A stretch of DNA of 23,548 bases from Actinomycetes bacterium (GCA_023432005.1 JAEYVF010000023.1:1-23548), one strand, 5' to 3'. Positions 1-8,579 are shown, counted from the stretch's first letter. The notes: a model not told the origin generated them from the sequence alone. Made by a program: numbers and translations.

Positions 1-39
1 GAGCAGCATCCACTCACCCACCACCGAGAAAGAGAACCG

Positions 40-1404
40 ATGTCGGTCACAGAGGCGAGCAGGCAGACGCCGGTCGCCGGACGCTACGACGTGATCGTCT
101 GCGGCGGCGGCCCCGCGGGGGTCATCGCGGCGACGGCTGCGGCGCGCAACGGCGCCCGCACCCTCCTCATCGAGCGCTACGGCTTCGTCGGCGGGATGGC
201 GACGAGCGCGCTCGTCACGCCCATCAGCGAGTTCCGCCACTTCGGTAAGCAGCACATCGGCGGCATCCCGTTCGAGCTCATGCGGATGGCGGCGGAGCTG
301 GATGGTGCCGACGTCTCGCGCGACAGCGGCAACTACCCCGTCAACGACGAGATCCTCAAGCTCGCCGCCCAGCGCCTGCTGCTGGAGAGCGGCGTGACCC
401 TGCTCTACCACTCGTGGTTCTCCGACTGCGTCGTCGAGGACGGCCGGGTCACGCACGTCATCGTGCAGAACAAGTCGGGGCGCGTGGCGTACGAGGGCAC
501 GGTCGTCATCGACTGCACCGGGGATGCCGACGTCGTGCGCGCCGCCGGGCTCCCGACGATCAAGAGCGACGTGCTGCAGCCGGCGTCGCTGTGGTTCCAG
601 CTGGGCGGTGTCGACACCGACGCGCTCTCGCACCTCTTCGGCGACGCCGTCGAGGGGATGCTGCCCGTCTCGGCCGAGATCCGCGGCCGCCTGCTCGAGC
701 TGAGCGACGCGGGCGAGATCGGCCTCTTCGGGGGCCCCTGGATCAACTACTTCTTCCACGACGGCATGGTGAGCATCAACCTGCTCCGCGAGCCGACCGA
801 CGCGAGCGACCCCGAGTGGTTCACACGCACCGAGTGCAGCATGCGCGAGCAGCTGCACCGCATCATCGGCATCCTCCGCCGTGAGTTCCCGGAGTTCGCG
901 GATTGCTGGCTCGCGAAGTCCGGCATCCAGACCGGGGTGCGCGAGACGCACCACATCGTCGGGCTCTACCAGCTGCAGCGCGACGACATCCTCGTGCCGA
1001 AGGCCTTCCCGGACACGGTCGCGAAGGGCGCGCACGTCATCGACATCCACGCGACCGACAGCAACGAGCAGAACGGCCTCGTGCTGCCGCGCCAGGAGTA
1101 CAACATCCCGTTCGGATGCCTCGTGCCGCAGGGCAGCATCAACCTCGTGACGGCGGGGCGCTGCCTCGACGCCGACGGCGCCGGCTTCGGATCGGCCCGC
1201 GTCATGGCCACCTGCATGGCGATGGGCCAGGGGGCGGGTACCGCGGCGGCGCTCGCCGTGGCGCACGGGCACAGCATGTCCGCGATGGACATCGCCGCCC
1301 TGCGCAGCACCCTCATCGAGCAGGGCGCGGTCATCGACTTCGACAACGTGAACGCGCCGGAGCTCCCGGTGTCGTTCGAGGAGTACCCGGTCAGCCGGGT
1401 GTGA
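40..1404 (+). CDS. FAD-dependent oxidoreductase (PF12831-like), sugar locus
   Basis: This 454-residue cytosolic flavoprotein has an N-terminal dinucleotide-binding fold, with GGGPAG at residues 22-27 and the acidic end of beta-2 at E45 (LIER). A second FAD-contacting block lies near the C-terminus: GRCLDADG at about 373 and GFGSARVMATC at about 383-393. The GVRETHHIVG block in the middle is typical of the FAD_oxidored (PF12831) group. There is no signal peptide. The family is common in carbohydrate operons but mostly without a known substrate. It lies 22 bases before the next gene and reads like part of an operon that may begin upstream of the window. The ribosome site is weak (an AGAAAGAGAA stretch before ATG 40). 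It lacks the C-terminal discoidin-like region of the larger flavoprotein at 6199-8448. Family is sure; the reaction is not known. Confidence 0.9.
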   Translation: MSVTEASRQTPVAGRYDVIVCGGGPAGVIAATAAARNGARTLLIERYGFVGGMATSALVTPISEFRHFGKQHIGGIPFELMRMAAELDGADVSRDSGNYPVNDEILKLAAQRLLLESGVTLLYHSWFSDCVVEDGRVTHVIVQNKSGRVAYEGTVVIDCTGDADVVRAAGLPTIKSDVLQPASLWFQLGGVDTDALSHLFGDAVEGMLPVSAEIRGRLLELSDAGEIGLFGGPWINYFFHDGMVSINLLREPTDASDPEWFTRTECSMREQLHRIIGILRREFPEFADCWLAKSGIQTGVRETHHIVGLYQLQRDDILVPKAFPDTVAKGAHVIDIHATDSNEQNGLVLPRQEYNIPFGCLVPQGSINLVTAGRCLDADGAGFGSARVMATCMAMGQGAGTAAALAVAHGHSMSAMDIAALRSTLIEQGAVIDFDNVNAPELPVSFEEYPVSRV

Positions 1405-1426
1405 GACAAGGAGAGAGCAAGCAACC

Positions 1427-2356
1427 ATGGAGAAGTTCCTGAGCTACGAGCGGGGCCTGGGCCGGTTCAAGCCACTCGAGAACGTCATCTGCTATGACGA
1501 CTTCGACAAGGGCTACAACGGCTGGATGGACCTCACGCCGAACTACGTCGAGGAGGACTACGAGTCGTTCGAGAGCGTCGTCGACCTCTCCAGCTGGGCG
1601 CCCATCCAGCTGAGCTCCGCGTCGATGCGCTTCGCGGCGTCGCACGGCTCGATGGACGGCACCTACTCGCTCAAGCTCACGACCGCGGCGAACGCGGGCC
1701 CCGCGACGGAGCCCCCGGCCCCCGGCTCGATGGGCTGCGCCATCAAGCGCCTCTCGAAGTGGGACGACCCCCGCTACATCCAGGTCGAGGCGTGGTACTC
1801 GTACACCGTCACGCAGGATCGCGTGGGCAAGGGCGAGGAGGACATCCGCGCCATCGGGTTCTTCTTCGACGTGCAGGACTCCGAGTACCGCTACATGCCG
1901 GGCGTGCGCTACGTGAACTCGCTCGACGGCGAGCTCGTGAAGAAGTGGCAGTACTACAAGGTCGCCGAGGGTGTCACGACCGCCGACTGGAACTTCGGCA
2001 TCGAGGACGGCTGGTGCATCCCGGGCATCGACAACCAGTGGTACGGCCGCCGCTTCGCCGACGGCTCGGCCGACGGATACCAGTGGGTGCCGGGCGGCGA
2101 GCAGGATCTGCTCTACAACGAGAGCCCCGACAAGCTCAACTGGCTCTACATGCGCCTCAAGGTCGACGTCGAGAAGCGCGAGTACGTCGAGTTCCAGAGC
2201 ATGGACCAGGTGTTCGACATGCGCGGCATCTCGCCGACCCTCGCCGACCGCTACGCGTCGATCGACAACCTCATCAACCCGGTGTTCTTCATCGAGACGG
2301 ACACGAACCGCCCGGTGAACCTCTACATCGACTCCGTCTGCTACTCGACCGAGTGA
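1427..2356 (+). CDS. Uncharacterised beta-rich protein, sugar locus
   Basis: I cannot name a function for this 309-residue protein. It has no signal peptide or membrane segment, so it should be cytosolic. It is rich in aromatic and acidic residues and looks like a jelly-roll or concanavalin-type beta-sandwich: an opening CYDDFDKGYNGW, a GTYSLKLTT strand, alternating strands such as YIQVEAWYSY, and a closing VNLYIDSVCY. That layout resembles carbohydrate-binding sandwiches. Similar proteins may be catalogued as DUF6772, but I am not certain. It follows the flavoprotein by 22 bases with a GGAGAG ribosome site before ATG 1427, and a 107-residue gene follows 34 bases later. Co-transcription suggests it handles the same substrate, as a binding protein, an isomerase/lyase-like enzyme or a partner of the flavoprotein. 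This is inference. Confidence 0.85.
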   Translation: MEKFLSYERGLGRFKPLENVICYDDFDKGYNGWMDLTPNYVEEDYESFESVVDLSSWAPIQLSSASMRFAASHGSMDGTYSLKLTTAANAGPATEPPAPGSMGCAIKRLSKWDDPRYIQVEAWYSYTVTQDRVGKGEEDIRAIGFFFDVQDSEYRYMPGVRYVNSLDGELVKKWQYYKVAEGVTTADWNFGIEDGWCIPGIDNQWYGRRFADGSADGYQWVPGGEQDLLYNESPDKLNWLYMRLKVDVEKREYVEFQSMDQVFDMRGISPTLADRYASIDNLINPVFFIETDTNRPVNLYIDSVCYSTE

Positions 2357-2390
2357 CCCGGCCGTCCACCTACCTCTGAGAGACATCACG

Positions 2391-2714
2391 ATGCACACGA
2401 CCAACACCTCCGTCCTCGCGCGCCGCGTCCGGATCTCGGACGAGTACGCGACCCTTGCCTTCGAGGCGGGCTGGGCCACCGAGGGGCTCTTCTTCGTCCA
2501 GGCCGAGGGGGAGCACCCCGACCTCACTCTCATCGCCGAGGTCTCGCCCGACGGCGTCAACTGGCGCCCGCGCGCCGAGGCGACCCTGGCCGCCGACGAG
2601 TCGCTCGTCGACCTGCCGATCGACCGCTTCGGCAACTGGCTGCGCATGCGCGTGCTCGGGGCGACCCCCGACGCGGGCGCGCGCGTGCTCATCCACCTCA
2701 ACCTGAAGGGCTGA
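2391..2714 (+). CDS. Small uncharacterised beta-sandwich-like protein
   Basis: This is a 107-residue protein of unknown function with no signal peptide or membrane segment. The sequence alternates short hydrophobic strands with turns (LFFVQAEG, LTLIAEVSPDGVNW, LVDLPIDRFGNWLRMRV, ARVLIHLNLKG), which fits one small immunoglobulin-like beta domain. A GAGAGAC stretch precedes ATG 2391. It lies 34 bases after the beta-rich 309-residue gene and 7 bases before the mannitol dehydrogenase gene, so it is very probably in the operon. It could be an accessory subunit of its larger neighbour or of the flavoprotein. Codon use matches the neighbours, and the reading frame is retained between two sure genes, which supports it as real. 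Confidence 0.8.
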   Translation: MHTTNTSVLARRVRISDEYATLAFEAGWATEGLFFVQAEGEHPDLTLIAEVSPDGVNWRPRAEATLAADESLVDLPIDRFGNWLRMRVLGATPDAGARVLIHLNLKG

Positions 2715-2721
2715 TGCGGGA

Positions 2722-4188
2722 ATGAAGCAGCTCGGCAAGGACACGCTCGGCGGGCTCCCCGCCGGCGTCGGCCTGCCGCTCTACCTCGACGACGACCTCG
2801 GCATCGGGATCGTCCACTTCGGCGTGGGCAACTTCCACCGCTCTCACCAGGCGATGTACCTCGACCGCCTGATGAACGCGGGGCTCGCGCGGGAGTGGGC
2901 GATCTCGGGGGTCGGCCTGCTCGAGCGCGACGCGGGGATGCGCGACGCGCTCGGCGGGCAGGACGGGCTGTACACGCTCGCCCTGCGTCAGCCCGACGGC
3001 TCGAACGACTTCGCGGTGATCGGCTCGATCCGCGAGTACCTGTTCGTGCCGGAGCAGCCCGAGCAGCTCCTCGCGCGCCTCGTCGCGCCCGAGACCCGCA
3101 TCGTCTCCCTCACCGTCACCGAGGGCGGCTACGTCTTCGACCCGACGACCGGCCGCCTGCCCGAGCACGATCCGCTCGTGGTCGAGGAGGTGGCGGGGGG
3201 CCTCGCCACGCCGCGCACGGCGTTCGGGTGGATCGTCGCGGCGCTGCGCGAGCGGCGCGCACGCGGGATCTCCCCGTTCACGGTGCTCTCGTGCGACAAC
3301 ATCCAGGGCAACGGCGCCGTGGCGCGGGGCAGCGTCGAGGGCGTCGCACGCCTCGTGGACCCCGAGCTCGCGGACTGGATCGCCGCGTCCGTCGCATTCC
3401 CGTCGACCATGGTGGACCGCATCACGCCCGTGACGACGCAGGCCGACATCGACCGCGTCGAGGCCGAGCTCGGCGTGCACGACGCGTGGCCCGTCGCGAG
3501 CGAGCCCTTCGCCCAGTGGGTCATCGAGGACGTCTTCCCCCAGGGCAGGCCTTCGTGGGAGCACGTGGGCGCCGACCTGGTCGACGACATCGAGCCCTAC
3601 GAGGCCATCAAGCTGCGCCTCCTCAACGCCTCGCATCAGGCGCTCGCCTACATCGGCCAGCTGCTCGGCTACGAGCACGTGCACGAGGCGGTGGCCGACC
3701 CCCGGCTCGCGGCGTACCTGCGCGCATACATGGAGCAGGAGGCCGTGCCGACGCTCGAGGTGCCGACGGGCTTCGACCTGCCGGCCTACATCGACGAGCT
3801 GTTCGTGCGCTTCGGCAATCCGCAGGTGCGCGACACCCTCGCGCGCCTCGCGGTGGACGCGTCCAACCGCATCCCGAAGTTCCTCGTGCCCGTGCTGCTC
3901 GACCGCGTCGCGGCGGGGGCGGCGTGCCCGGTCGGCGCCTCCGTCGTGGCGAGCTGGCGCGGATGGTGCCGCGCGGTGGCCGCGGGGCGCTTCACGATGG
4001 ACGACGCCTCCGAGAACCTGCTCATCTCGGCGGCCGTGCGCTCGCCGCGCGACTTCCTCGAGCGCATCCCGGCGCTGCGGCCCTTCCTCGACTCGCCCGA
4101 GTTCGTGCGCGACTTCACGCACGCCGCCGACCTCCTGGAGCAGGAGGGCCCGCTCGCGATCCTCACCTCCGACCTCGAGCGGAGGTAG
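2722..4188 (+). CDS. Mannitol/fructuronate dehydrogenase family oxidoreductase
   Basis: This NAD(P)-dependent polyol dehydrogenase has 488 residues, the usual length of the family that includes mannitol 2-dehydrogenase, arabinitol dehydrogenase and fructuronate reductase. The Rossmann entry is at about residues 27-40 (GIGIVHFGVGNFHRSHQ). The catalytic set known from Pseudomonas mannitol 2-dehydrogenase (N191, K295, N300, H303) is matched here, each shifted by two: N193 (CDNIQGNG), K297, N302 and H305 (KLRLLNASH). It should interconvert a polyol and its 2-keto sugar, or reduce a keto-uronate. The polyol cannot be read from sequence. Only ATG 2722 is in frame near the start, with AAGGG upstream. 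It ends 7 bases before the sugar kinase, whose ribosome site GGAGG overlaps this gene's last codons. The pairing fits polyol to ketose to ketose phosphate. Confidence 0.93.
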   Translation: MKQLGKDTLGGLPAGVGLPLYLDDDLGIGIVHFGVGNFHRSHQAMYLDRLMNAGLAREWAISGVGLLERDAGMRDALGGQDGLYTLALRQPDGSNDFAVIGSIREYLFVPEQPEQLLARLVAPETRIVSLTVTEGGYVFDPTTGRLPEHDPLVVEEVAGGLATPRTAFGWIVAALRERRARGISPFTVLSCDNIQGNGAVARGSVEGVARLVDPELADWIAASVAFPSTMVDRITPVTTQADIDRVEAELGVHDAWPVASEPFAQWVIEDVFPQGRPSWEHVGADLVDDIEPYEAIKLRLLNASHQALAYIGQLLGYEHVHEAVADPRLAAYLRAYMEQEAVPTLEVPTGFDLPAYIDELFVRFGNPQVRDTLARLAVDASNRIPKFLVPVLLDRVAAGAACPVGASVVASWRGWCRAVAAGRFTMDDASENLLISAAVRSPRDFLERIPALRPFLDSPEFVRDFTHAADLLEQEGPLAILTSDLERR

Positions 4189-4195
4189 CGGCCGG

Positions 4196-5140
4196 ATGCA
4201 TGATCAACGGGGGGCGCGGGCGGACCCGTCCGGCGCGGTATTCGTCGTCGGCGAGGCGCTCGTCGACGTCGCCGTCGGCCTCGACGGCGTGACGCGGCGG
4301 ATGCCGGGCGGCAGCCCCATGAACGTCGCGTTCGGCACGGCTCGCCTGGGGCTGCCGACGACGCTCCTCACGGCGTTCGGAGACGACGACGACGGTCGTC
4401 TCATCGCCGAGCATCTCGACGCGGCGGGCGTCGAGCTCGCCCCGGGCTCGGTCACACCCGGCGCCTCGACCTCGACGGCGCTCGCGCGCCTGGCCGACGA
4501 CGGCTCGGCCACGTACGAGTTCGACCTGCACTGGGACATCCCCGCCGGAGCGCGCGTGCCGGATTCGGCGATCGCCGTCCACACGGGTTCCGTCGCGGCC
4601 GCGATCGAGCCGGGTGCGTCGCACGTGCTCGAGCTCTTCGCGCGGGCGGGCGCCGGGATCCTGCGCAGCTTCGATCCGAACGTGCGGCCCGCGATCACCT
4701 CGGATCGCGCAGAGACCCTGCAGCGGGTGGAGCGATTCGCCCGCAACGCGCACATCCTGAAGCTCTCGGCGGAGGACGCGGACTGGCTGCTCGCGGGCGC
4801 GAGCGAGGACGATGTCGCCGAATGGGGGCTCTCTCTCGGCGCGCGACTCGTCGCTCTCACCCGAGGAGCCGACGGGTGCGTCCTCACGACACCCCGTCAT
4901 CGAGTGGAGCAGAAGGGCACGCCCACGCGCGTAGTGGATACCATCGGCGCTGGTGACGCCTTCATGTCGGCTCTCATCGCCGGCGTGGCGCGTTGGCGGC
5001 TGGTCGAAGCGCTCATCTCCGGCGAACTGCCGGAGGAGCGGACCTCCGCTCTCGCGACGCTGGCTCAGCGCGCAGCCGTGATGACCGTCGCCCGGGCCGG
5101 CGCCCAGCCGCCGACCTGGGAAAGCGTACTTCGAGACTGA
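4196..5140 (+). CDS. PfkB-family carbohydrate kinase (fructokinase-like)
   Basis: A cytosolic ribokinase/PfkB-fold kinase of 314 residues that phosphorylates a sugar with ATP. The N-terminal substrate region has VGEALVDVAVG and the family's GG motif (MPGGSPMNVAFG). The C-terminal signature DTIGAGDAF begins at D248, and D254 is the expected catalytic base. After a dehydrogenase that could make fructose or another ketose, a fructokinase role is the natural guess, although 2-keto-3-deoxygluconate or other ketose kinases share this fold. GGAGG at 4181-4185 lies 10 bases before ATG 4196, inside the end of the previous gene. A second ATG at 4200 is out of frame. The LacI gene starts 10 bases after its stop. 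Family sure; substrate inferred. Confidence 0.93.
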   Translation: MHDQRGARADPSGAVFVVGEALVDVAVGLDGVTRRMPGGSPMNVAFGTARLGLPTTLLTAFGDDDDGRLIAEHLDAAGVELAPGSVTPGASTSTALARLADDGSATYEFDLHWDIPAGARVPDSAIAVHTGSVAAAIEPGASHVLELFARAGAGILRSFDPNVRPAITSDRAETLQRVERFARNAHILKLSAEDADWLLAGASEDDVAEWGLSLGARLVALTRGADGCVLTTPRHRVEQKGTPTRVVDTIGAGDAFMSALIAGVARWRLVEALISGELPEERTSALATLAQRAAVMTVARAGAQPPTWESVLRD

Positions 5141-5150
5141 ACGGACGCCG

Positions 5151-6194
5151 ATGCCCGCACTGCCACCCGCACCTCAGCACGCGACGATGCGCGACGTCGC
5201 GGCGCTCGCCGGCGTCGGTGTCAAGACGGTCTCCCGCGTGCTCAACGGCGAGCCGAACGTGTCGGCCGAGACGACCGAGCGGGTGCGCTCTGCGGCGGCA
5301 CGGCTCAACTACGAGCTCAACGTCTACGCGGGGGGCCTGCGCCGCACCGGGTCGCGCACCAACGCCATCGGGCTCATGCTCGAGAGCGTCGACAACCCCT
5401 TCTCCGCCGCGATCCACCGCGGCGTCGAGTCGGTCATGCGGCGGCACTCGATCGTCGTGCTCGCGCAGAGCTTCGAGGAGGACCCCGACCGCGAGCAGAG
5501 CGTCGTCAAGGAGTTCGTGCGGCGGCGCGTCGACGGCCTCATCCTCACGACGGTCTCGCGTGATCAGGCCTACCTCTCGGCCGAGGCGGCGCGCGGCACG
5601 GCGATCGTCTTCGTCGACCGCCCCGCGGTGTCGGTCGCGTTCGACTCGGTCGTCTCGAGCAATTACGACGGCGCCCGGATGGCGACGCGGCACCTCCTCG
5701 AGCACGGCCACCGCCGGCTCGCGTACATCGGCGGCGATCAGCGCATCTGGACGCTGCGCGAGCGGCGCCGCGGCTTCTTCGACGAGCTCGACGCGTGGGG
5801 CGTGCCGCGCTCCGAGGCGCGGGATCTCACGGGCGTCCGCAAGGAGGCGGGGGCCAGGGAGGTCGTGCTGCGCATGGTCGACGACGACGACCCCCCGACC
5901 GCGATCTTCGCCGCTCACAACCGGATGGTCGTGGGAGCGCTCCGCGCCCTTCATGAGCGCGGGAGGCAGCACGAGATCGCCCTCGTGGGCTTCGACGACG
6001 TCGCGCTGCTCGACCTCATCGACCCGGGCGTCACGGTCGTGGCACAGGACCCGCGACGGATGGGCGAGCTCGCCGCCGAGCGGCTGCTGGCGCGCATGGC
6101 GCGCACCCCGCTCGAGCTCGAGACGCTCACGGTGCCGACGACGCTCATCGTGCGCGGCTCCGGCGAGATCCCGGGACCGCACACGACGAGCTGA
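5151..6194 (+). CDS. LacI-family transcriptional regulator
   Basis: This 347-residue repressor-type protein has the LacI helix-turn-helix at about residues 12-35 (MRDVAALAGVGVKTVSRVLNG), the hinge helix after it, and a periplasmic-binding-protein-like effector domain from about residue 70. The end PTTLIVRGSG is typical. ATG 5187 (MRDVAAL) could be the true start, because neither ATG has a good ribosome site; the longer form is given. It is the last gene of the forward sugar operon, 10 bases after the kinase, and probably controls the whole locus in response to a sugar or polyol. Candidate operators are the two TCGWTTWACCG boxes at 8474 and 8552. Its stop codon sits in a palindrome shared with the stop of the opposing flavoprotein gene. 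Confidence 0.95.
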   Translation: MPALPPAPQHATMRDVAALAGVGVKTVSRVLNGEPNVSAETTERVRSAAARLNYELNVYAGGLRRTGSRTNAIGLMLESVDNPFSAAIHRGVESVMRRHSIVVLAQSFEEDPDREQSVVKEFVRRRVDGLILTTVSRDQAYLSAEAARGTAIVFVDRPAVSVAFDSVVSSNYDGARMATRHLLEHGHRRLAYIGGDQRIWTLRERRRGFFDELDAWGVPRSEARDLTGVRKEAGAREVVLRMVDDDDPPTAIFAAHNRMVVGALRALHERGRQHEIALVGFDDVALLDLIDPGVTVVAQDPRRMGELAAERLLARMARTPLELETLTVPTTLIVRGSGEIPGPHTTS

Positions 6195-6203
6195 CGCGTC
6201 AGC
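6190..6203. terminator. Palindrome containing both convergent stop codons
   Basis: GCTGACGCGTCAGC is a perfect 14-base palindrome. It contains the TGA of the LacI gene (6192-6194) and, on the other strand, the TGA of the flavoprotein gene (6199-6201). No other intergenic DNA separates the two genes. As RNA it can form a short GC-rich hairpin from either strand, but there is no U-run, so a terminator role is only a guess. Confidence 0.4.
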
Positions 6204-8448
6204 GGCCGTCCGGTCCGTAGGCCCGCAGCGACACGACGTTCGCGGTGTCCGCACCGTTGGTGCGCACGACGACGAGGCGCAGCGCGTCGAGGAGCGCCGG
6301 CTCCTCGAGCTCGTGCACGCGGCGGCGGAGGTGGTTGGCCTCGACCTCGGCGAGCGTGCGCCAGGCGCCGTCGACGCGACCCTCGATGCGGTAGTCGCGC
6401 ACGAGCTCGGGCATGACGTCGAACGGCTTCGGGTCGCGGTGCAGGTTGTTGAGGTGCTCGTCGGGGTCGTCGTTGAAGAGCGCGTCGACGCGCGCGACGG
6501 TCTGCGGTCGGGTCCACTCGAGCTGCACCCACTCCTCGACGCCGTCGCGCAGGCGCTCCGAGCTCCACAGCTGCGGGCCGCCGAACGGCCTCGCGTAGCC
6601 GCCGATGACCTTGCCCGCGTCGTAGGCGAGCGTGTCGCGGTCGACGCGGAGGTGGACGCCTCGGCGGCGGAGAGGGTCGGCATCCCACGCGTTCGCCTGC
6701 GGCTTGCCGTCGGCGCGCAGCACGCGGGGCTCCCGCTCGACGAGCGCGAGCACGCCGTACGCCGCGCGGCGGCCGCCCGTGAGCAGGCTGACCTGGGCGG
6801 CCTTCCTCACGACGAGGACGACGTTCCGCGCGGACGCGGGGGTGTGGGCGAACGGCAGCGCCACCCAGCCGCGCCCTGCGGGCACCTCGACGACGGCGGA
6901 GTCGACGGGGTCGACGGGCAGGTAGTTCTGGCCGCCCGCCGTCTCCCACAGCTCGACGGCGAGGGTCGTGGCGGATGCCGCCTCGAGCAGCAGGGACAGC
7001 CCCGAGATCTCCGGGTCGGCCGGGAGCACGATGGCGACGTCGCGCTCGGCGAGCGGATGCGGCTGCGCCTCCTCGTCGTCGTAGCTGAGGGTGCGCAGCG
7101 TCGTCGAGGCGGTCGCGCTCGCCGAGAGCGCGAGGTCGCGCGGGTCGTCCCACACGACGCCCTGGAGCGCGGCATCCTGTCGCAGGAGCGTGCGCCGCAG
7201 CTCCGGAAGCGCGCGCTGGCCGACCTCGCGCGGGGTGAGGCCGAGCTCGACCGCGAGCGCGGCGCCCGTCCCGGCTGCCTCGCCGATGATCGCGCAGGTC
7301 GCCATGACGCGGATCGATCCGAAGGCGACGTGCGAGGCGGAGATGTCCCGCCCCGCCATCATGAGGTTCGGGACGTTGCGCGAGTAGAGCGTGCGGTACG
7401 GGATGTCGTAGGTGCCGTAGCCGAACAGGTTCTTCGCGGGAGCGCCCGCGTGGTAGACGCCGCCGCGCGCGTGCAGGTCGATCGACCAGCCGCCGTAGGC
7501 GACGGCGTCGTCGAAGCGGGTCTGCCCCATGATGTCGTTCTGCGTGAGCGTGTAGTCGCCGACGAGTCGCCGGTACTCGCGCTTGCCGGGCACCGATCCC
7601 GCCCACTCGAGGGTGTAGGTGTCGGCATCGAACTCGCCCGAGTTCTTGATGTGGTCCCAGATGCCGTAGATGACGCCCCACAGCTCGTCGCGGATGGCCT
7701 CGTTCTCGTGCACCACGTCGAGGTGGCCGCCGTACTCGATCCACCAGTACCAGCAGCCGCTCGCGTCGACGCGGAGCGGCCGGTGGGCGACGATCGGGGT
7801 CTGGGTGATGTCGATCGCGATCGACGGCGGCACGAACTTCACGGGGCGTCCCGTGTCCTTCGTGTACAGCAGCATCGTGCTCCCGAGCGAGTCGTCGTCG
7901 CCTGCCTCGGGGGCCCACTCCTCGTCGAACTCCTCCCGCGCCTCGCGCCCGAGCCGGAACTCGGCGTCGGCCAGGAAGCCGACGAGGCCGTCGCCGGTCG
8001 CGTCGACGAAGACGGTGCTCTCGAAGCGCACGACGGTCTCGGAGCCCAGCTGCCATCCGGTCGCCGAGGCGATGCGCGGGGTCTCCTCGTCGGTCATCTC
8101 CAGCTCGCGCACGTCGGTGTTGAGCCACAGGGTGATGTTCGGCTCCGCGCGCACGGCGTCGAGCAGCACCTGGTCCCAGTAGTAGGGGTTGCCCTCGGGG
8201 TTGCGGTAGAGGTTCTCGAGCCAGAGCTCGCCCATGATGCCGGCCTCGCGCGCGAACTTCTGGCCGCCCTGGGCGGTCGCTCCGCACACCCACACCCGGA
8301 TCTCGCTCGAGGCGTTGCCGCCGAGCATCGGCCGGTTGCCGACGAGGTTGACGGTGCGGCCGAGCCTCGCCGCGGCGATCGCGGCGCAGGTGCCCGCGAG
8401 CCCTCCTCCGATCACCGTGATGTCGGCGGTCGTCTCGAGCGAGCGCAT
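6199..8448 (-). CDS. Large FAD-dependent oxidoreductase with C-terminal discoidin-like region
   Basis: This is a 749-residue flavoprotein. The FAD-binding fold starts at GGGLAG (residues 14-19) and is followed by MLGGNASSEIRVWVCGA, typical of the large PF12831 oxidoreductases found with carbohydrate-degrading genes. The flavoprotein core ends near residue 420 (VAFGSIRVMATCAIIGEAAG). After it come about 320 residues of beta-rich sequence. The last 130 or so (WTRPQTVARVDALF ... DALRLVVVRTNGADTANVVSLRAYG) look like an F5/8 type C or discoidin sandwich, which often binds sugars. No signal peptide is seen. GGGGAGG sits 7 bases before ATG 8448. It converges on the LacI gene and diverges from the zinc dehydrogenase. 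It probably oxidises the same substrate class as the smaller flavoprotein; the reaction is unknown. Confidence 0.92.
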   Translation of the reverse strand: MRSLETTADITVIGGGLAGTCAAIAAARLGRTVNLVGNRPMLGGNASSEIRVWVCGATAQGGQKFAREAGIMGELWLENLYRNPEGNPYYWDQVLLDAVRAEPNITLWLNTDVRELEMTDEETPRIASATGWQLGSETVVRFESTVFVDATGDGLVGFLADAEFRLGREAREEFDEEWAPEAGDDDSLGSTMLLYTKDTGRPVKFVPPSIAIDITQTPIVAHRPLRVDASGCWYWWIEYGGHLDVVHENEAIRDELWGVIYGIWDHIKNSGEFDADTYTLEWAGSVPGKREYRRLVGDYTLTQNDIMGQTRFDDAVAYGGWSIDLHARGGVYHAGAPAKNLFGYGTYDIPYRTLYSRNVPNLMMAGRDISASHVAFGSIRVMATCAIIGEAAGTGAALAVELGLTPREVGQRALPELRRTLLRQDAALQGVVWDDPRDLALSASATASTTLRTLSYDDEEAQPHPLAERDVAIVLPADPEISGLSLLLEAASATTLAVELWETAGGQNYLPVDPVDSAVVEVPAGRGWVALPFAHTPASARNVVLVVRKAAQVSLLTGGRRAAYGVLALVEREPRVLRADGKPQANAWDADPLRRRGVHLRVDRDTLAYDAGKVIGGYARPFGGPQLWSSERLRDGVEEWVQLEWTRPQTVARVDALFNDDPDEHLNNLHRDPKPFDVMPELVRDYRIEGRVDGAWRTLAEVEANHLRRRVHELEEPALLDALRLVVVRTNGADTANVVSLRAYGPDGR

Positions 8449-8473
8449 GGCTGGTCCTCCCCTTGCAGGTATT

Positions 8474-8484
8474 TCGATTTACCG
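8474..8484. promoter_or_regulatory. Candidate LacI-type operator box 1
   Basis: TCGATTTACCG is AT-rich against its surroundings and is repeated with 9 of 11 identical bases at 8552-8562. It covers the predicted transcription start of the flavoprotein gene, where a repressor would act. The neighbouring LacI protein is the natural candidate to bind it. Confidence 0.4.
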
Positions 8485-8486
8485 TC

Positions 8487-8516
8487 ATGCTAGAGCTCAT
8501 CCGCGGGCGAAGACAA
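8487..8516 (-). promoter_or_regulatory. Candidate promoter of the large flavoprotein gene
   Basis: On the minus strand TTGTCT (8516-8511) and TAGCAT (8492-8487) are separated by 18 bases, a good match to a housekeeping promoter in GC-rich DNA. Transcription would start near 8480, inside the TCGATTTACCG box, about 30 bases before the start codon at 8448. Sequence-only prediction. Confidence 0.5.
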
Positions 8517-8551
8517 GCCGCCGGTCCTCCCGGTCGCGCGCGACCGGGATA

Positions 8552-8562
8552 TCGTTTAACCG
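8552..8562. promoter_or_regulatory. Candidate LacI-type operator box 2
   Basis: TCGTTTAACCG, extended by the next A, is an imperfect dyad (TCGTTT/AACCGA, five of six bases paired). It lies 17 bases before the dehydrogenase start codon and matches box 1 at 9 of 11 positions. Together the boxes flank both starts of the divergent promoter region. Binding by the local LacI regulator is inferred. Confidence 0.45.
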
Positions 8563-8579
8563 ACGACAGGAGCGCAGAC

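Noticed and set aside
2698..4122. Reverse frame of 474 codons opposite the mannitol-type dehydrogenase
   Set aside because: Arg/Glu/His-rich antisense shadow; the forward gene has catalytic residues.
4993..8493. Forward open frame of 1166 codons across the LacI and flavoprotein genes
   Set aside because: It lies over sure genes in other frames, is full of Arg/Ser/Ala/Thr runs, and shows no domain. It is a GC-rich shadow.
8463..8579. N-terminal extension of the zinc dehydrogenase from TTG 8463
   Set aside because: It would cover the promoter and both operator boxes, has no family similarity, and the ATG at 8580 has a good ribosome site.
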